The position numbers and the translations under genes were made by a program. Below, piece by piece: positions 38,534-48,280 of a stretch of DNA of 64,000 nucleotides (position 1 is the stretch's first letter; each line of letters opens with the position of its first letter). The stretch comes from Acidimicrobiia bacterium (GTDB lineage: Bacteria > Actinomycetota > Acidimicrobiia > Spongiisociales > ZC4RG35), in contig JACCTH010000044.1 in the NCBI GenBank assembly GCA_013812505.1, positions 1-64,000 on the forward strand, written 5' to 3'. The notes under the pieces are model-generated. The model had not been told where the DNA came from. It was given only the letters and a program-made list of their open reading frames with translations, and did not search any database.

Positions 38534-38877
38534 TCGGTGGCGTAGGGCAGAACCTCGAGGCGCGCCACCGGAATCTGGGTGCCGCAGCTCTCGCAGATCC
38601 CATAGGTGCCGTCGGCCACTCGTCCGAGGGCTCGCTCGACTCTGCGTAGAAGGTCGACCGTGTTCTGTCCGAGAGATAGCTCCTTCTCGAACTCGAAGTT
38701 CATCGACCCAGCTTCGGCGCTGCCAGGATCGGGGCTGCGCTCAGCTGAAGTCTCGGTCTGTCGAGCCTCCTCCAGCTCGCGAACGTGTTCCGCGATCATC
38801 CGCTCAAGGCGAATTCGCTCCGATTCGAGCTGGTTCCTGAACTTCTTCAGGGTGTTGGCGGCGAGTTTTCTTGCCAT
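38506..38877 (-). CDS. TraR/DksA family zinc-finger protein
   Basis: GTYGICESCGTQIPVARLEVLPYATECVSCARR. Confidence 0.92.
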   Translation of the reverse strand: MARKLAANTLKKFRNQLESERIRLERMIAEHVRELEEARQTETSAERSPDPGSAEAGSMNFEFEKELSLGQNTVDLLRRVERALGRVADGTYGICESCGTQIPVARLEVLPYATECVSCARRT

Positions 38878-38997
38878 TCCTTCCGAACGCTCACCTGGGG
38901 CGGCGAAACGATAGTGACCAGCAGGATTAATCAATCGGCACCCTCGACGGTCAAACCGGCCGGGAAAAGGGGGTCATTTCCTTAAACTCCCCTCCCC

Positions 38998-41900
38998 ATG
39001 CCCGCGTCGAGTTTCAAACCGGTCGGTTCCCAGGTCGATTTTCCGGCCCTGGAACGGGAAATCATCGCCCTTTGGGACAACCTCGACGCCTTCTCGCAAT
39101 CGATCGAAAGGCGGGCGGCCGCGCCCGAGTACGTGTTCTACGACGGGCCGCCCTTCCCGACCGGCAGCCCGCATTTCGGCACCCTGCTCGCGTCGGTGAT
39201 AAAGGACGTCGTTCCCCGCTATTGGACGATGCGGGGCTTCCGGGTGGAACGGCGTTTCGGTTGGGACACCCACGGCCTGCCGGTGGAGATGGAAGTCGAA
39301 AAGCAGCTCGGAATCTCCGGCCCCCGCCAGATCGCCGAGTATGGGATCGACCGGTACAACGAGGCGTGCCGGACCATGGTGCAGGCCAACACCGAGACCT
39401 GGCGTCGGGTGATCAGCCGGATCGGGCGTTGGGTCGACATGGACAACGACTATCGGACGATGGACGTCGATTTCATGGAAAGCGTCTGGTGGGTTTTCCG
39501 CCAGCTTTGGGACAAGGGGCTCGTCTACCGGGATTTCAAAGTGCTCCCCTACTCCTGGGGGGCGACGACCCCGCTGTCCAATTTCGAGGTCAACCTGGGC
39601 GGCTATCGAGAGGTCGAGGACCCATCGCTCACCGTTCGCCTCGAAGTCGTCGACGGCCAAGGCCCGCTCCGGCCGGGCGACAACTTGCTCATCTGGACCA
39701 CCACGCCGTGGACACTTCCCTCCAACCTGGCGGTGGCGGTCGGCGACGACATTGATTACGTCGCCTTCGACGAGAATGGAAAAAGGCACTGGATGGCCGC
39801 GGCCCGCCTCATCGCCTACTTCAAGGAGCCTCCGCCGGTGGTAGCCGAGGCCAAAGGGATGGACTTGTTGGGCGCCACCTACTTGCCTCCGTTCGACTAT
39901 TTCGGGGAGGAACGGGATCGCGGAGCGTTCCAAGTCATCTCGGGGACGGAAGTCTCGACCGAGGAGGGAACCGGGATCGTTCACATGGCCCCGGCCTATG
40001 GCGAGGCCGACTTCGCCGCGCTGGCCGCCGCCGGCCTGAACGTCCTCGTCGACCCTGTCGATCTCGAGGGCCGTTTCACGGAGGCTGTGCCTGACATAAC
40101 CGGTCAGAACATCAAGGACGCCGATGCGACGCTGGTCGGTTTGTTGAAGGAAGCAGGACTCCTCTTTCGTAACGAGCGCATTCGTCACCAGTACCCCTAT
40201 TGCTATCGCACCGACACGCCGCTCATGTACAAAGCGATTCCCACTTGGTTTGTGCGGGTTGAGTCGTTGCGCGACCGATTGGTGGCATTGAACGATGAGG
40301 TGCATTGGGTGCCGGACTACGTCGGCAGCCGTCGATTTGGGAACTGGCTAGCTGATGCGCGCGACTGGGCCGTTTCCCGCAACCGCTACTGGGGCTCCTG
40401 CATCCCGGTGTGGGAGTGTCCGCAGGGTCACATGAAATGCGTCGGGTCGATCGATGAGCTAGCCGAGCTCAGCGGCGTGCGTCTTGAAGACCTGCACAAG
40501 CACTTTGTCGACCCGGTGACTTTTTCCTGCCCCGAGTGCGGCCAAACGATGACCCGGGTTCCCGAAGTCCTCGATTGCTGGTTCGAATCCGGTTCGATGC
40601 CTTACGGCCAGGTGCATTACCCGTTCGAGAATCGGCAGCGCTTCGAGGCAACCTTCCCGGCCCAGTTCATCGCCGAGGGCCTCGATCAAACTCGCGGGTG
40701 GTTCTATACCCTCCATGTCCTCGGCACCGCGCTGTTTGACTCCCAGGCGTTTCGCAATTGCGTTGTCAACGGCCTCATCCTGTCCAAGGACGGGCGCAAG
40801 ATGTCGAAGTCGCTCAAGAACTATGACGACCCGGCCGAGCTCTTGGAAACCTATGGGGCCGACGCGTTGCGGGCCTACCTGATCAACTCGCCGGTCCTGC
40901 GCGGGGAGACGTTGAAATTCCAGAACGAAGCGATCCGTGAGGTCACTCGTACCGTCTTGCTCCCGCTGTGGAACGCCCACTCGTTCTTCACCACCTATGC
41001 GCATGCCGACGGGATCACCATTGCCGATCTGGCCGAGGCGCCGCCGCCTGAGCATCGGCCCGAGCTCGACCGCTGGGTGCTGTCAGTGCTTCAAAGCCTG
41101 ATCGCCGAAGCCAACACCCAGATGGAGGGCTACTACCTATACAACGTGGTCCCCTCGGTGCTGGCATTCGTCGAGGACCTGACCAATTGGTACGTCCGCC
41201 GGTCGCGCCGCCGCTTCTGGAGGCGCCGCGGCGAGGACGACGCCGACAAGCTCTCCGCGTTTGCGACCCTTTACGAGGTGATGACAACCTTCATCGCGGT
41301 GGTGGCGCCGGTGCTCCCGTTTCTGTCCGAACGGATCTATCAGGACCTGGTTGCCACGGTCGATGGGAATACGGTTCGCAGCGTCCACCACCGCGACTAT
41401 CCGCTCGCCGACGCCTCCTTGATCGACGACGAGCTGGAGCGCTCGATGGCAACGACGCGGACCGTGGTGAGCCTCGGTCATGCGCTTCGTAAACAGCACC
41501 AGGTGAAAGTGCGAAGACCGCTCCGTTCTCTCACGGTGATCAGCCACGATCCCGCGGTGGCCGCGGCAGTTCTGGCTCATGTCGAGCTGATCGCTGGGGA
41601 GCTGAACGTCAAGAAAGTGGAGGTAGCCGAGAGCGGCGAGGGGCTCCTGCGCTTGTCAGCCAAACCGGACTTCTCCCGGTTGGGACCCCGCCTCGGCGCT
41701 CGCGTCAAAGAGGTGGCATCGGCCATTTCCGAGCTCACTCCCATTGAGATCGAAGGGCTCCTCGATGGCCAGGGCATCGAAATCGGCAGCACAACCATCA
41801 CCGCCGCCGATCTGGTGATCGACCGCCAGCCCGAAGCCGGCCTGGCGGTGGCCAACAGCGACCTCGTGGCGGTAGCACTCGACCTCACCTCCGACCCGGG

Positions 41901-42177
41901 GCTCGAAGCCGAGGGACTGGCACGGGAGTTTGTCAGCCGTGTACAGCGGTTGCGACGTCAGCAGCAGCTTGAAGTCACGGACCGAATCGAGCTCGACTGG
42001 TGGACCGACAATCGATCGCTAATCGAGGCGGTGAACGCTCATCGCGACCATGTGATGGCCGAGCTGCTTGCGACTGACCTTCGCGTGGTCGACGACCTCG
42101 CCGATCATGAAGTGGACCCCCTCGAGGGGAGCACGCTGCGGGTTCGCATTCGCCCGGGCGGGCAAATCGCTGGTTAG
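38998..42177 (+). CDS. ileS: Isoleucyl-tRNA synthetase
   Basis: FYDGPPFPTGSPHFGTLLAS and KMSKSLKNYDDP. Confidence 0.98.
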   Translation: MPASSFKPVGSQVDFPALEREIIALWDNLDAFSQSIERRAAAPEYVFYDGPPFPTGSPHFGTLLASVIKDVVPRYWTMRGFRVERRFGWDTHGLPVEMEVEKQLGISGPRQIAEYGIDRYNEACRTMVQANTETWRRVISRIGRWVDMDNDYRTMDVDFMESVWWVFRQLWDKGLVYRDFKVLPYSWGATTPLSNFEVNLGGYREVEDPSLTVRLEVVDGQGPLRPGDNLLIWTTTPWTLPSNLAVAVGDDIDYVAFDENGKRHWMAAARLIAYFKEPPPVVAEAKGMDLLGATYLPPFDYFGEERDRGAFQVISGTEVSTEEGTGIVHMAPAYGEADFAALAAAGLNVLVDPVDLEGRFTEAVPDITGQNIKDADATLVGLLKEAGLLFRNERIRHQYPYCYRTDTPLMYKAIPTWFVRVESLRDRLVALNDEVHWVPDYVGSRRFGNWLADARDWAVSRNRYWGSCIPVWECPQGHMKCVGSIDELAELSGVRLEDLHKHFVDPVTFSCPECGQTMTRVPEVLDCWFESGSMPYGQVHYPFENRQRFEATFPAQFIAEGLDQTRGWFYTLHVLGTALFDSQAFRNCVVNGLILSKDGRKMSKSLKNYDDPAELLETYGADALRAYLINSPVLRGETLKFQNEAIREVTRTVLLPLWNAHSFFTTYAHADGITIADLAEAPPPEHRPELDRWVLSVLQSLIAEANTQMEGYYLYNVVPSVLAFVEDLTNWYVRRSRRRFWRRRGEDDADKLSAFATLYEVMTTFIAVVAPVLPFLSERIYQDLVATVDGNTVRSVHHRDYPLADASLIDDELERSMATTRTVVSLGHALRKQHQVKVRRPLRSLTVISHDPAVAAAVLAHVELIAGELNVKKVEVAESGEGLLRLSAKPDFSRLGPRLGARVKEVASAISELTPIEIEGLLDGQGIEIGSTTITAADLVIDRQPEAGLAVANSDLVAVALDLTSDPGLEAEGLAREFVSRVQRLRRQQQLEVTDRIELDWWTDNRSLIEAVNAHRDHVMAELLATDLRVVDDLADHEVDPLEGSTLRVRIRPGGQIAG

Positions 42178-42878
42178 CCGCGCTCCCAAGGCCGGGAGGT
42201 GACCCGGGACTCGGCTTCCTGTGCCTCCGACGGAGCGTTGTCGGACTCCGGGAAGATGTCGGAGAAGGATGGCGCCATCTCTTCCTCGACCGTTTGGTCA
42301 CTGGGACCGTCGACTTCGTCATCCGGTGACATCGAGTCGAAGTCGTCGAGCAGCTCCTCTTCGGATTTGCCCTCGGAGGCGGCCAGGTCGCCACGCTCGC
42401 CCAGACCGGACCTGGCCTGCGCGATCTCGGTATCCATCTTGTCCACCTCGGACCCAACTGCGTTTGTCAGGTCGGTGAGACTGGTACGCAGGGAAGCGAC
42501 CCGATCCGACATGCTGGCGACCTCAGACTGGAGCCGCTGGCGCTCGGAGTCACGTCGGGCAGACAAGCGCGACGCCTCTGCGGCCGCGTCTCGTCGAATG
42601 CTGTCAGCCTCGGTGCGGGCTTCATCGAGGAGACGATCGGCCGATCGCTGAGCGGTGAGTATGGCCCGCGAGATCTCGGACTCGTCGCCGCTCTGCTTGG
42701 GCGAAGTCCCTTCCGTCTCGAGCACCCTGATCTTGTCTTGCGCTTCGCGCAGGCGCTGCTCATAGCCGCGCAACGTTCCGACGATTTCATCGAGGAAGTC
42801 GTCAACTTCGTCCATCTGATAGCCGCGCAAGGCCTGTGTGAATGCCTTCTGTTCGACATCGATTGGAGTCAGATTCAT
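42174..42878 (-). CDS. divIVA: DivIVA domain protein
   Basis: LTPIDVEQKAFTQALRGYQMDEVDDFLDEIV followed by coiled coil. Confidence 0.93.
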   Translation of the reverse strand: MNLTPIDVEQKAFTQALRGYQMDEVDDFLDEIVGTLRGYEQRLREAQDKIRVLETEGTSPKQSGDESEISRAILTAQRSADRLLDEARTEADSIRRDAAAEASRLSARRDSERQRLQSEVASMSDRVASLRTSLTDLTNAVGSEVDKMDTEIAQARSGLGERGDLAASEGKSEEELLDDFDSMSPDDEVDGPSDQTVEEEMAPSFSDIFPESDNAPSEAQEAESRVTSRPWERG

Positions 42879-43003
42879 TGCTCACCTCTCAGAGACTTGG
42901 CTACGACATTACGTGGTCTGCCAACTCCGGCCAAGCACCAATCGCAACCGTTCTGTGGGCCGGTATCCGTGTTGGACACGCTGCGAACCCAGGGTTCGAG
43001 TTT

Positions 43004-43255
43004 TCAACAGATCCAACCGGAGAGGAGACGGAGGCCGAAGAGGAGGATCAGGGGGGTGAGGTCGATGGCGGCGGGGCCCAGGCGGAGTGGGGGGATCACC
43101 CGCCGCATCGGCAGGATCACCGGATAGATGATCCGGTCCAAGAAGACCTGGACGCGTCCCAGCGGGTGGACCGAGGAGACGCGCACCCAGGAGAGGATGA
43201 CCCAGATCAGGATGGCCCAGGTGTAACCCAGGATCAGATAACAGACGACGATCAA
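43004..43255 (-). CDS. YggT family protein
   Basis: ILIWVILSWVRVSS...FLDRIIYPVILPMRRVIPPL, between divIVA and sepF. Confidence 0.88.
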   Translation of the reverse strand: MIVVCYLILGYTWAILIWVILSWVRVSSVHPLGRVQVFLDRIIYPVILPMRRVIPPLRLGPAAIDLTPLILLFGLRLLSGWIC

Positions 43256-43258
43256 GGA

Positions 43259-43894
43259 TCAGTCTTCGTCAGCTAGCTCATAGACCCCAAGGCGTTGTAA
43301 CCGGCGCCGCTCATCCCGACTCAAGGTCACTCGTGGCGGCAACACGATCACCAAGCCTTCGCCGACTTTGCTCATGGTCCCGTCGAGGGCGTATATCAGC
43401 CCACTGCCAAAGTCGATCACTCGCCGAACCAAGTCGGGTTCGGTACGCCGCAAGTCGAGCACCACCGGGACCTTGTCGCGAACCCGGTCGGCCAGGATCT
43501 TGGCGTCGCCGAACTCTTCGACCAGCACGATGTCGGCTTGGACATCGACCGGCCGCACCGCTCTCACTGGTGAGTCAACCGAGTCGCCGGGCCGGAAGGC
43601 CGTGGTTCGAGAGTTGGCGCTCGGCGGCTCTACCCGCCGACCCTCCACTCGTGCGAAAGTGTCGATCGGGCGGGAGTCGTCACGCCTCGGGTCACGGCGA
43701 TAGCCGCCGCGCGAATCCGATTCGGGATCGTCTTCCCAGCTCGCCCGTCCGCTCCGGTTCGAGTCGCCCCATTGACCCTCAGACCGGCCGGAGCCTCGCG
43801 ACCGGCGAGAGTCCTCGTTCATCGAGTCTGATTCATCTGGGTCTTCGTCAACAAGACCCAGATAGACGAGAGCTTTGGAGAAGAGAGATGCCAT
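43259..43894 (-). CDS. sepF: Cell division protein SepF
   Basis: VPVVLDLRRTEPDLVRRVIDFGSGLIYALDGTMSKVGEGLVIVLP; start at MASLFSKALVYLGL. Confidence 0.93.
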   Translation of the reverse strand: MASLFSKALVYLGLVDEDPDESDSMNEDSRRSRGSGRSEGQWGDSNRSGRASWEDDPESDSRGGYRRDPRRDDSRPIDTFARVEGRRVEPPSANSRTTAFRPGDSVDSPVRAVRPVDVQADIVLVEEFGDAKILADRVRDKVPVVLDLRRTEPDLVRRVIDFGSGLIYALDGTMSKVGEGLVIVLPPRVTLSRDERRRLQRLGVYELADED

Positions 43895-43946
43895 GACTTG
43901 GGGCCCCTTTGCGAGGATGTCCTTGGGTGGGTCTTTTTGGGGTGCC

Positions 43947-44606
43947 TTAGTTTGGCACTGGGCCAAAGATAGCCCGGCCAACTCGGACAATTGTGGCTCC
44001 AGCGGCCACCGCGACTTCGAAGTCGTCGGTCATCCCCATCGATAGCTCGCTGGCGTCGGGGATCAGTTGGGTGACCTCGGCGCCGATCTCGGCCAGTTGC
44101 CGGAAATAGGGCGCCGCCTCTTCGGGCGCCGCGACTGGTGGCGGGATCGCCATCAGCCCCTTCACCTCGATGCCCAAAGCCCGCGCTTTTAAACACAGCC
44201 CGACAGCTTGGCCGGGGTCGACCCCGTGCTTTTGGACTTCTCCTCCGATTCTCACCTGCACTAAGACCGGTGGCGGCGACCCTGGGCCCTTCACCCACGC
44301 TGGGCCCAGCTCGGGCCGGTCGAGCGAATGCAGCATCCCCACGATTGGACGCACGATTCTCACCTTGTTCGTCTGCAGCGGTCCAATGAAATGCCAGGTG
44401 ATATCGGAGGGCAACCGATTCACTTTGGCGGCCAGCTCTTGCGCGCGATTCTCGCCGAAGTGCTTCTGGCCCTGCGAATACAAGACGCCTATCTCCTCGA
44501 CCGGTCGCTCCTTGGTGACCACGACCAACGTGACGGACTCGGGTTGGCGTCCCACTGATTCGGCGGCGCGGGCGATACGCGCCCGCACCGAGTCGAGCCC
44601 GGTCAT
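43947..44606 (-). CDS. YggS family PLP-binding protein
   Basis: VTLVVVTKERPVEEI, HFGENRAQELAAK, WHFIGPLQTNK, LSMGMTDDFEVAVAAGATIVRVGRAIFG. Confidence 0.93.
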   Translation of the reverse strand: MTGLDSVRARIARAAESVGRQPESVTLVVVTKERPVEEIGVLYSQGQKHFGENRAQELAAKVNRLPSDITWHFIGPLQTNKVRIVRPIVGMLHSLDRPELGPAWVKGPGSPPPVLVQVRIGGEVQKHGVDPGQAVGLCLKARALGIEVKGLMAIPPPVAAPEEAAPYFRQLAEIGAEVTQLIPDASELSMGMTDDFEVAVAAGATIVRVGRAIFGPVPN

Positions 44607-45214
44607 CGCTCAAGCCAGGCCAGGGCCGCCATGCGGCCGGGCGAGCCGTCACGGCGATGGCTCAAGAACGCTGAATCGTGAAACGTGCATCCGCCCGTCC
44701 TTCGCACCTCGAGCTCCTCCAATTGGGCGGTGATGATTCCGATGAGATCGACAGAGGTTGTGCCCCAGGTGGTGGTGGCGAGGTCTCCGGGAAACAACCG
44801 GGCGACCTCCTCACCCACCTCGAAGCAGCAGGGCCCGATGGCCGGGCCAATGTGGGCGACGGTCGGTGCGATCCCGGCCGCACGCATCGCCGCGACCAGA
44901 TTGGGGACCACTTCGGCATGCGCCCCCCGCCAGCCGGCATGGGCGACGCCAACCCCACCTTCGCCGCCGATCACCACCCCAGCGCAGTCGGCGGTGAGCA
45001 CGGCCAATCCCAGGCCGGGGGTGGTGGTGAAGACTCCGTCTGCCTCGCCGGCTTCGCCCGCTGTCGAGGCCTCGACGACGTGATCCCCGTGGACCTGGCG
45101 CAGGGTGACCCAGGCTTGGGGAGCGCCAATCCCTGACGCCCAAACCCGGCGAGCGCTCAGATCCCCGCGCAAATCGCCGTCGGCCGCTTGGCTAAATCCG
45201 ACCCCGAGCTTCAC
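44603..45214 (-). CDS. pgeF: Peptidoglycan editing factor PgeF (YfiH family)
   Basis: [40 protein letters not shown]. Confidence 0.92.
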   Translation of the reverse strand: MKLGVGFSQAADGDLRGDLSARRVWASGIGAPQAWVTLRQVHGDHVVEASTAGEAGEADGVFTTTPGLGLAVLTADCAGVVIGGEGGVGVAHAGWRGAHAEVVPNLVAAMRAAGIAPTVAHIGPAIGPCCFEVGEEVARLFPGDLATTTWGTTSVDLIGIITAQLEELEVRRTGGCTFHDSAFLSHRRDGSPGRMAALAWLER

Positions 45215-46257
45215 CCCTGAACGAATGACGGAATATCGACCGCGTCCCCTGGGCGGGTGGAACCCGACCGGGTGGAGCCGCGCTTGCGATCGAACCCGGC
45301 GGCGATCACGGTGACTCGCATCTCTTCGCCGAGGCTGTCATCGATGATCGCGCCGAAGATGATCTCGGCGTCCTCGTCGGCGTGCTCGGCAACGGTTTGG
45401 GCTGCCTTCGTCGCCTCGTGCAGCGTCATCGACGTCGGACCGGCGACCGACAGCAACACCCCGCGCGCGCCCTCCATTGAGGTCTCGAGCAGCGGCGAGG
45501 AGATCGCCCTTTGGGCGGCTTGCCCGGCGCGCTCGTCTCCGGTGCCGCGGCCGATACCCATCACCGCGGTGCCGGCGTCTGACATGACGGTCTTGACATC
45601 AGCGAAGTCGACATTGATCAAACCGGGCGTCGTGATCAGATCGGTGATTCCTTTCACCCCGTTCATCAACACATCGTCGGCCAACCGGAAGGTCTCGGTC
45701 ATTGGGGCCTTGGGGTCGGCGACGTCGAGCAAGCGGTCGTTGGGAATGACGATCAACGTGTCGACGGCCTCCCTTAGTCCCTGGATCCCCTGCTCGGCGT
45801 GGAGGGCGCGGCGACGACCCTCGAACCCAAACGGACGCGTGACAACCCCGACCGTCAACGCTCCCAAGCTGCGGGCCACCTCGGCTACTACCGGCGCCCC
45901 ACCGGTGCCGGTGCCCCCGCCTTCGCCGGCGGTGATGAAGACCATGTCGGCCCCTTTCAGCACCTCTTCCAACTCGGAGCGATGACCATCGGCCGCCGCC
46001 CTGCCCACCTCGGGGTTGGCTCCCGCGCCGAGGCCTCGCGTCACCTCGCGGCCAATGTCGAGCTTGACATCGGCATCCGACATCAGCAGGGCCTGCGCAT
46101 CGGTATTGAGGGCGATGAACTCGACCCCTCTCACCCCGGCCTCGATCATCCGGTTGACGGCGTTGACCCCGCCGCCTCCGACACCCACGACTTTGATCAC
46201 CGCCAGGTAACCGGCGGGTTGGGTGACACTGCGTTGACTCGCTCTAGACGCGCTCAT
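45211..46257 (-). CDS. ftsZ: Cell division protein FtsZ
   Basis: [35 protein letters not shown]-terminal peptide DIPSFVQG. Confidence 0.98.
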   Translation of the reverse strand: MSASRASQRSVTQPAGYLAVIKVVGVGGGGVNAVNRMIEAGVRGVEFIALNTDAQALLMSDADVKLDIGREVTRGLGAGANPEVGRAAADGHRSELEEVLKGADMVFITAGEGGGTGTGGAPVVAEVARSLGALTVGVVTRPFGFEGRRRALHAEQGIQGLREAVDTLIVIPNDRLLDVADPKAPMTETFRLADDVLMNGVKGITDLITTPGLINVDFADVKTVMSDAGTAVMGIGRGTGDERAGQAAQRAISSPLLETSMEGARGVLLSVAGPTSMTLHEATKAAQTVAEHADEDAEIIFGAIIDDSLGEEMRVTVIAAGFDRKRGSTRSGSTRPGDAVDIPSFVQG

Positions 46258-46343
46258 ATCTCGATCTCCAATTGAGGGGAAGGTTGGAAGTTGAAGTAGA
46301 GGTTTAGCCCGTGACTAGTCGGTTGTAAACCCTGTAGCCTTAA

Positions 46344-46356
46344 GTTCAACTTGAAC
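46344..46356. promoter_or_regulatory. Palindrome in the ftsZ 5' region
   Basis: Perfect 6-1-6 palindrome GTTCAACTTGAAC in the 362-nt ftsQ-ftsZ gap. Confidence 0.4.
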
Positions 46357-46403
46357 GTCATACTTGTGTCTTCCCGGGGGTTAGTTGTCTCACCGGACGC
46401 GTC

Positions 46404-46515
46404 ACCGTAATTTGTCCTCACCGGAACGGTCCAGACCAAATTCGTCCTGTGGCGAACGAATACCGTTCGCCAAGGATACAGAACGAAAAGGGCGTTCGTG
46501 TGGGGACAAATTTCG
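46404..46515. repeat. Dispersed intergenic repeat, diverged copy C
   Basis: GTAATTTGTCCTCACC, CCAAATTCGTCCTGTGGCGAACGAA and GTGTGGGGACAAATTTCG words. Confidence 0.65.
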
Positions 46516-46619
46516 CTGAACGGGACAGAGGCGGATCGGCTCGGCCAAGCCGGCTTTCCTTTCCTTTGTCGATGCAGTGATCGAAGCTGCGCCAAGGGGT
46601 CGGACTCTTCCCGATTGCT

Positions 46620-47372
46620 CTACGCAGGAATGATGGCGGGGCGGGAGGGGGCGATCAGGTTGATGATCGAGCCGGGGACAAGCGACTGGCGAAGGAGCGC
46701 GTTGAGGACGCGAGCCTTTTCGGCCATGTCGATTGCCCGCCCTAGCCGAGCCTCATATCCGCCGACCATCGCCCAGAGCTCTTCGCCTCGTACCTCGACG
46801 CGGGCCCCGGCAAAAAGCAGCGGATCGAGGTTGGAAGCGAATTCGAGCGCGCCGAGAAGGGCCGCTTGCTCGACGGGGTCGATGATCACCTGCGGCATTC
46901 CGGAGCCTGGTTCGCCGGCCGTTTCGAGCACCACCGCATCGACTCCGACCAGCGCCCACTCGGTGCCGTTGACGATCCACGCCACCGGGAGCCGGAGCGT
47001 AACCCGGATCCGCACCTGATGGGGCCAGACCAGATCAACCTCGGAGGCGAGGACCCGCGGGTCGGACTTGAGATTGGCCTCGACGACGGATGGCTTGACC
47101 GTGACCAGCGGTTGTCCAAGGTCGATCCCTGCTTCGGAACGAAGCTCTGGAACCAGGTTGGGCAGGGCGCCCTCGACGCTGATTTCGGTGACCGCCAGGA
47201 GCGGCGAACGAAAAAGCCAAACCACCAATCCCGCGAAGAGAGCGAAGAGCAAAAAAATTCCCAAGCGCGACAGGCTCGAGCGGGCCCGTCCCTCGGCGAC
47301 TTCGCGCCGGCGTCGGAGCAGACGGCGGTCGATCTCGATCACGTCGTTGAGTTGTTTCGTCGGGCTCATCAT
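46620..47372 (-). CDS. ftsQ: Cell division protein FtsQ (POTRA)
   Basis: Single TM helix followed by AVTEISVEGAL POTRA start; ATGA overlap with murB stop. Confidence 0.88.
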   Translation of the reverse strand: MMSPTKQLNDVIEIDRRLLRRRREVAEGRARSSLSRLGIFLLFALFAGLVVWLFRSPLLAVTEISVEGALPNLVPELRSEAGIDLGQPLVTVKPSVVEANLKSDPRVLASEVDLVWPHQVRIRVTLRLPVAWIVNGTEWALVGVDAVVLETAGEPGSGMPQVIIDPVEQAALLGALEFASNLDPLLFAGARVEVRGEELWAMVGGYEARLGRAIDMAEKARVLNALLRQSLVPGSIINLIAPSRPAIIPA

Positions 47373-48280
47373 TTCTCCGCGTTTTCGAAGTGGCCGACGA
47401 ATTGGATCTCGGGCTCGAGCTGGATGCCGGTCTCGCTCCCAACGATCGCGGCCACTTTCTTCACCAAAAGGTAGACGTGGCTCGGTTCGGTGCCTGGCAT
47501 TGCGACAAAGAAGTTGGCATGCTTCGCCGATACCTCGGCCCCGCCGATGCGGAGCCCCTTCAATCCGAGTGAGTCGATGATCCTTCCCGCCGAGTCGCCC
47601 GGCGGGTTCTTGAAGACCGACCCGGCATTGAGCGTTCCTCCCGGTTGATAGAGACGACGCCAACGAGTGTGCTCGCGGATGAGCTCGAGACCGGGGGCGG
47701 GGTCACCCTCGCCAGCTTGGAAGGTTGCCGACAGCACGACGTCGGTAGCCGTGACAGAGGTGTGGCGGTAGGTCATGTCGAGAGCGAATGCATCCACGGC
47801 TGCGGTCTTGCCGGTGAGCAGGTCGAAGACCACGGCCGACTCAAGCACGTCGACCATCTCGGTGCCGAAGCAGCCCGCGTTCTGCCGAACCCCTCCCCCG
47901 GCACTGCCCGGCACCCCGATGAGGAATTCGAGCCCGCGACGACCGGCCGCTGTCGCGGTCCGAGCGACTTGCGGGAGCGGCACGATTCCACCCACCGTGA
48001 CCCTTGCTCCCGCGTCCAACTCGATACCGCCAAACTCAGGCCCGAGCCTGATCGCCAGGCCGTCGAACCCAGCCTCGGAGATCACGAGGTTGCTACCTCT
48101 GCCCAGCACCAGCACCTCCCGCGTTTCTTCGGCCAGCACCGCCGCGACCGCAATGAGGTCGTCCGACGTCGCGGCATCCAACAAGAACGCCGCCGGTCCG
48201 CCGAGCCGATAGGTGGTGAGCCCGCTCAGGTCGACCCCGGCCTGTACGCGACCCTCGGTGACGAGCCGGGCGAGAGTCAT
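47369..48280 (-). CDS. murB: UDP-N-acetylenolpyruvoylglucosamine reductase
   Basis: TTYRLGGPAAFLLD, VLGRGSNLVISEAGFDGLAIRLG, GVPGSAGGGVRQNAGCFG. Confidence 0.95.
   Translation of the reverse strand: MTLARLVTEGRVQAGVDLSGLTTYRLGGPAAFLLDAATSDDLIAVAAVLAEETREVLVLGRGSNLVISEAGFDGLAIRLGPEFGGIELDAGARVTVGGIVPLPQVARTATAAGRRGLEFLIGVPGSAGGGVRQNAGCFGTEMVDVLESAVVFDLLTGKTAAVDAFALDMTYRHTSVTATDVVLSATFQAGEGDPAPGLELIREHTRWRRLYQPGGTLNAGSVFKNPPGDSAGRIIDSLGLKGLRIGGAEVSAKHANFFVAMPGTEPSHVYLLVKKVAAIVGSETGIQLEPEIQFVGHFENAEK

Noticed and set aside
38974-40305. 443-aa minus-strand ORF
   Set aside because: Fully antisense to ileS, with composition typical of GC-rich shadow ORFs.
46254-46595. 113-aa minus-strand ORF upstream of ftsZ
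   Set aside because: Covers repeat copy C and leader sequence; no domain and repeat-derived residues.
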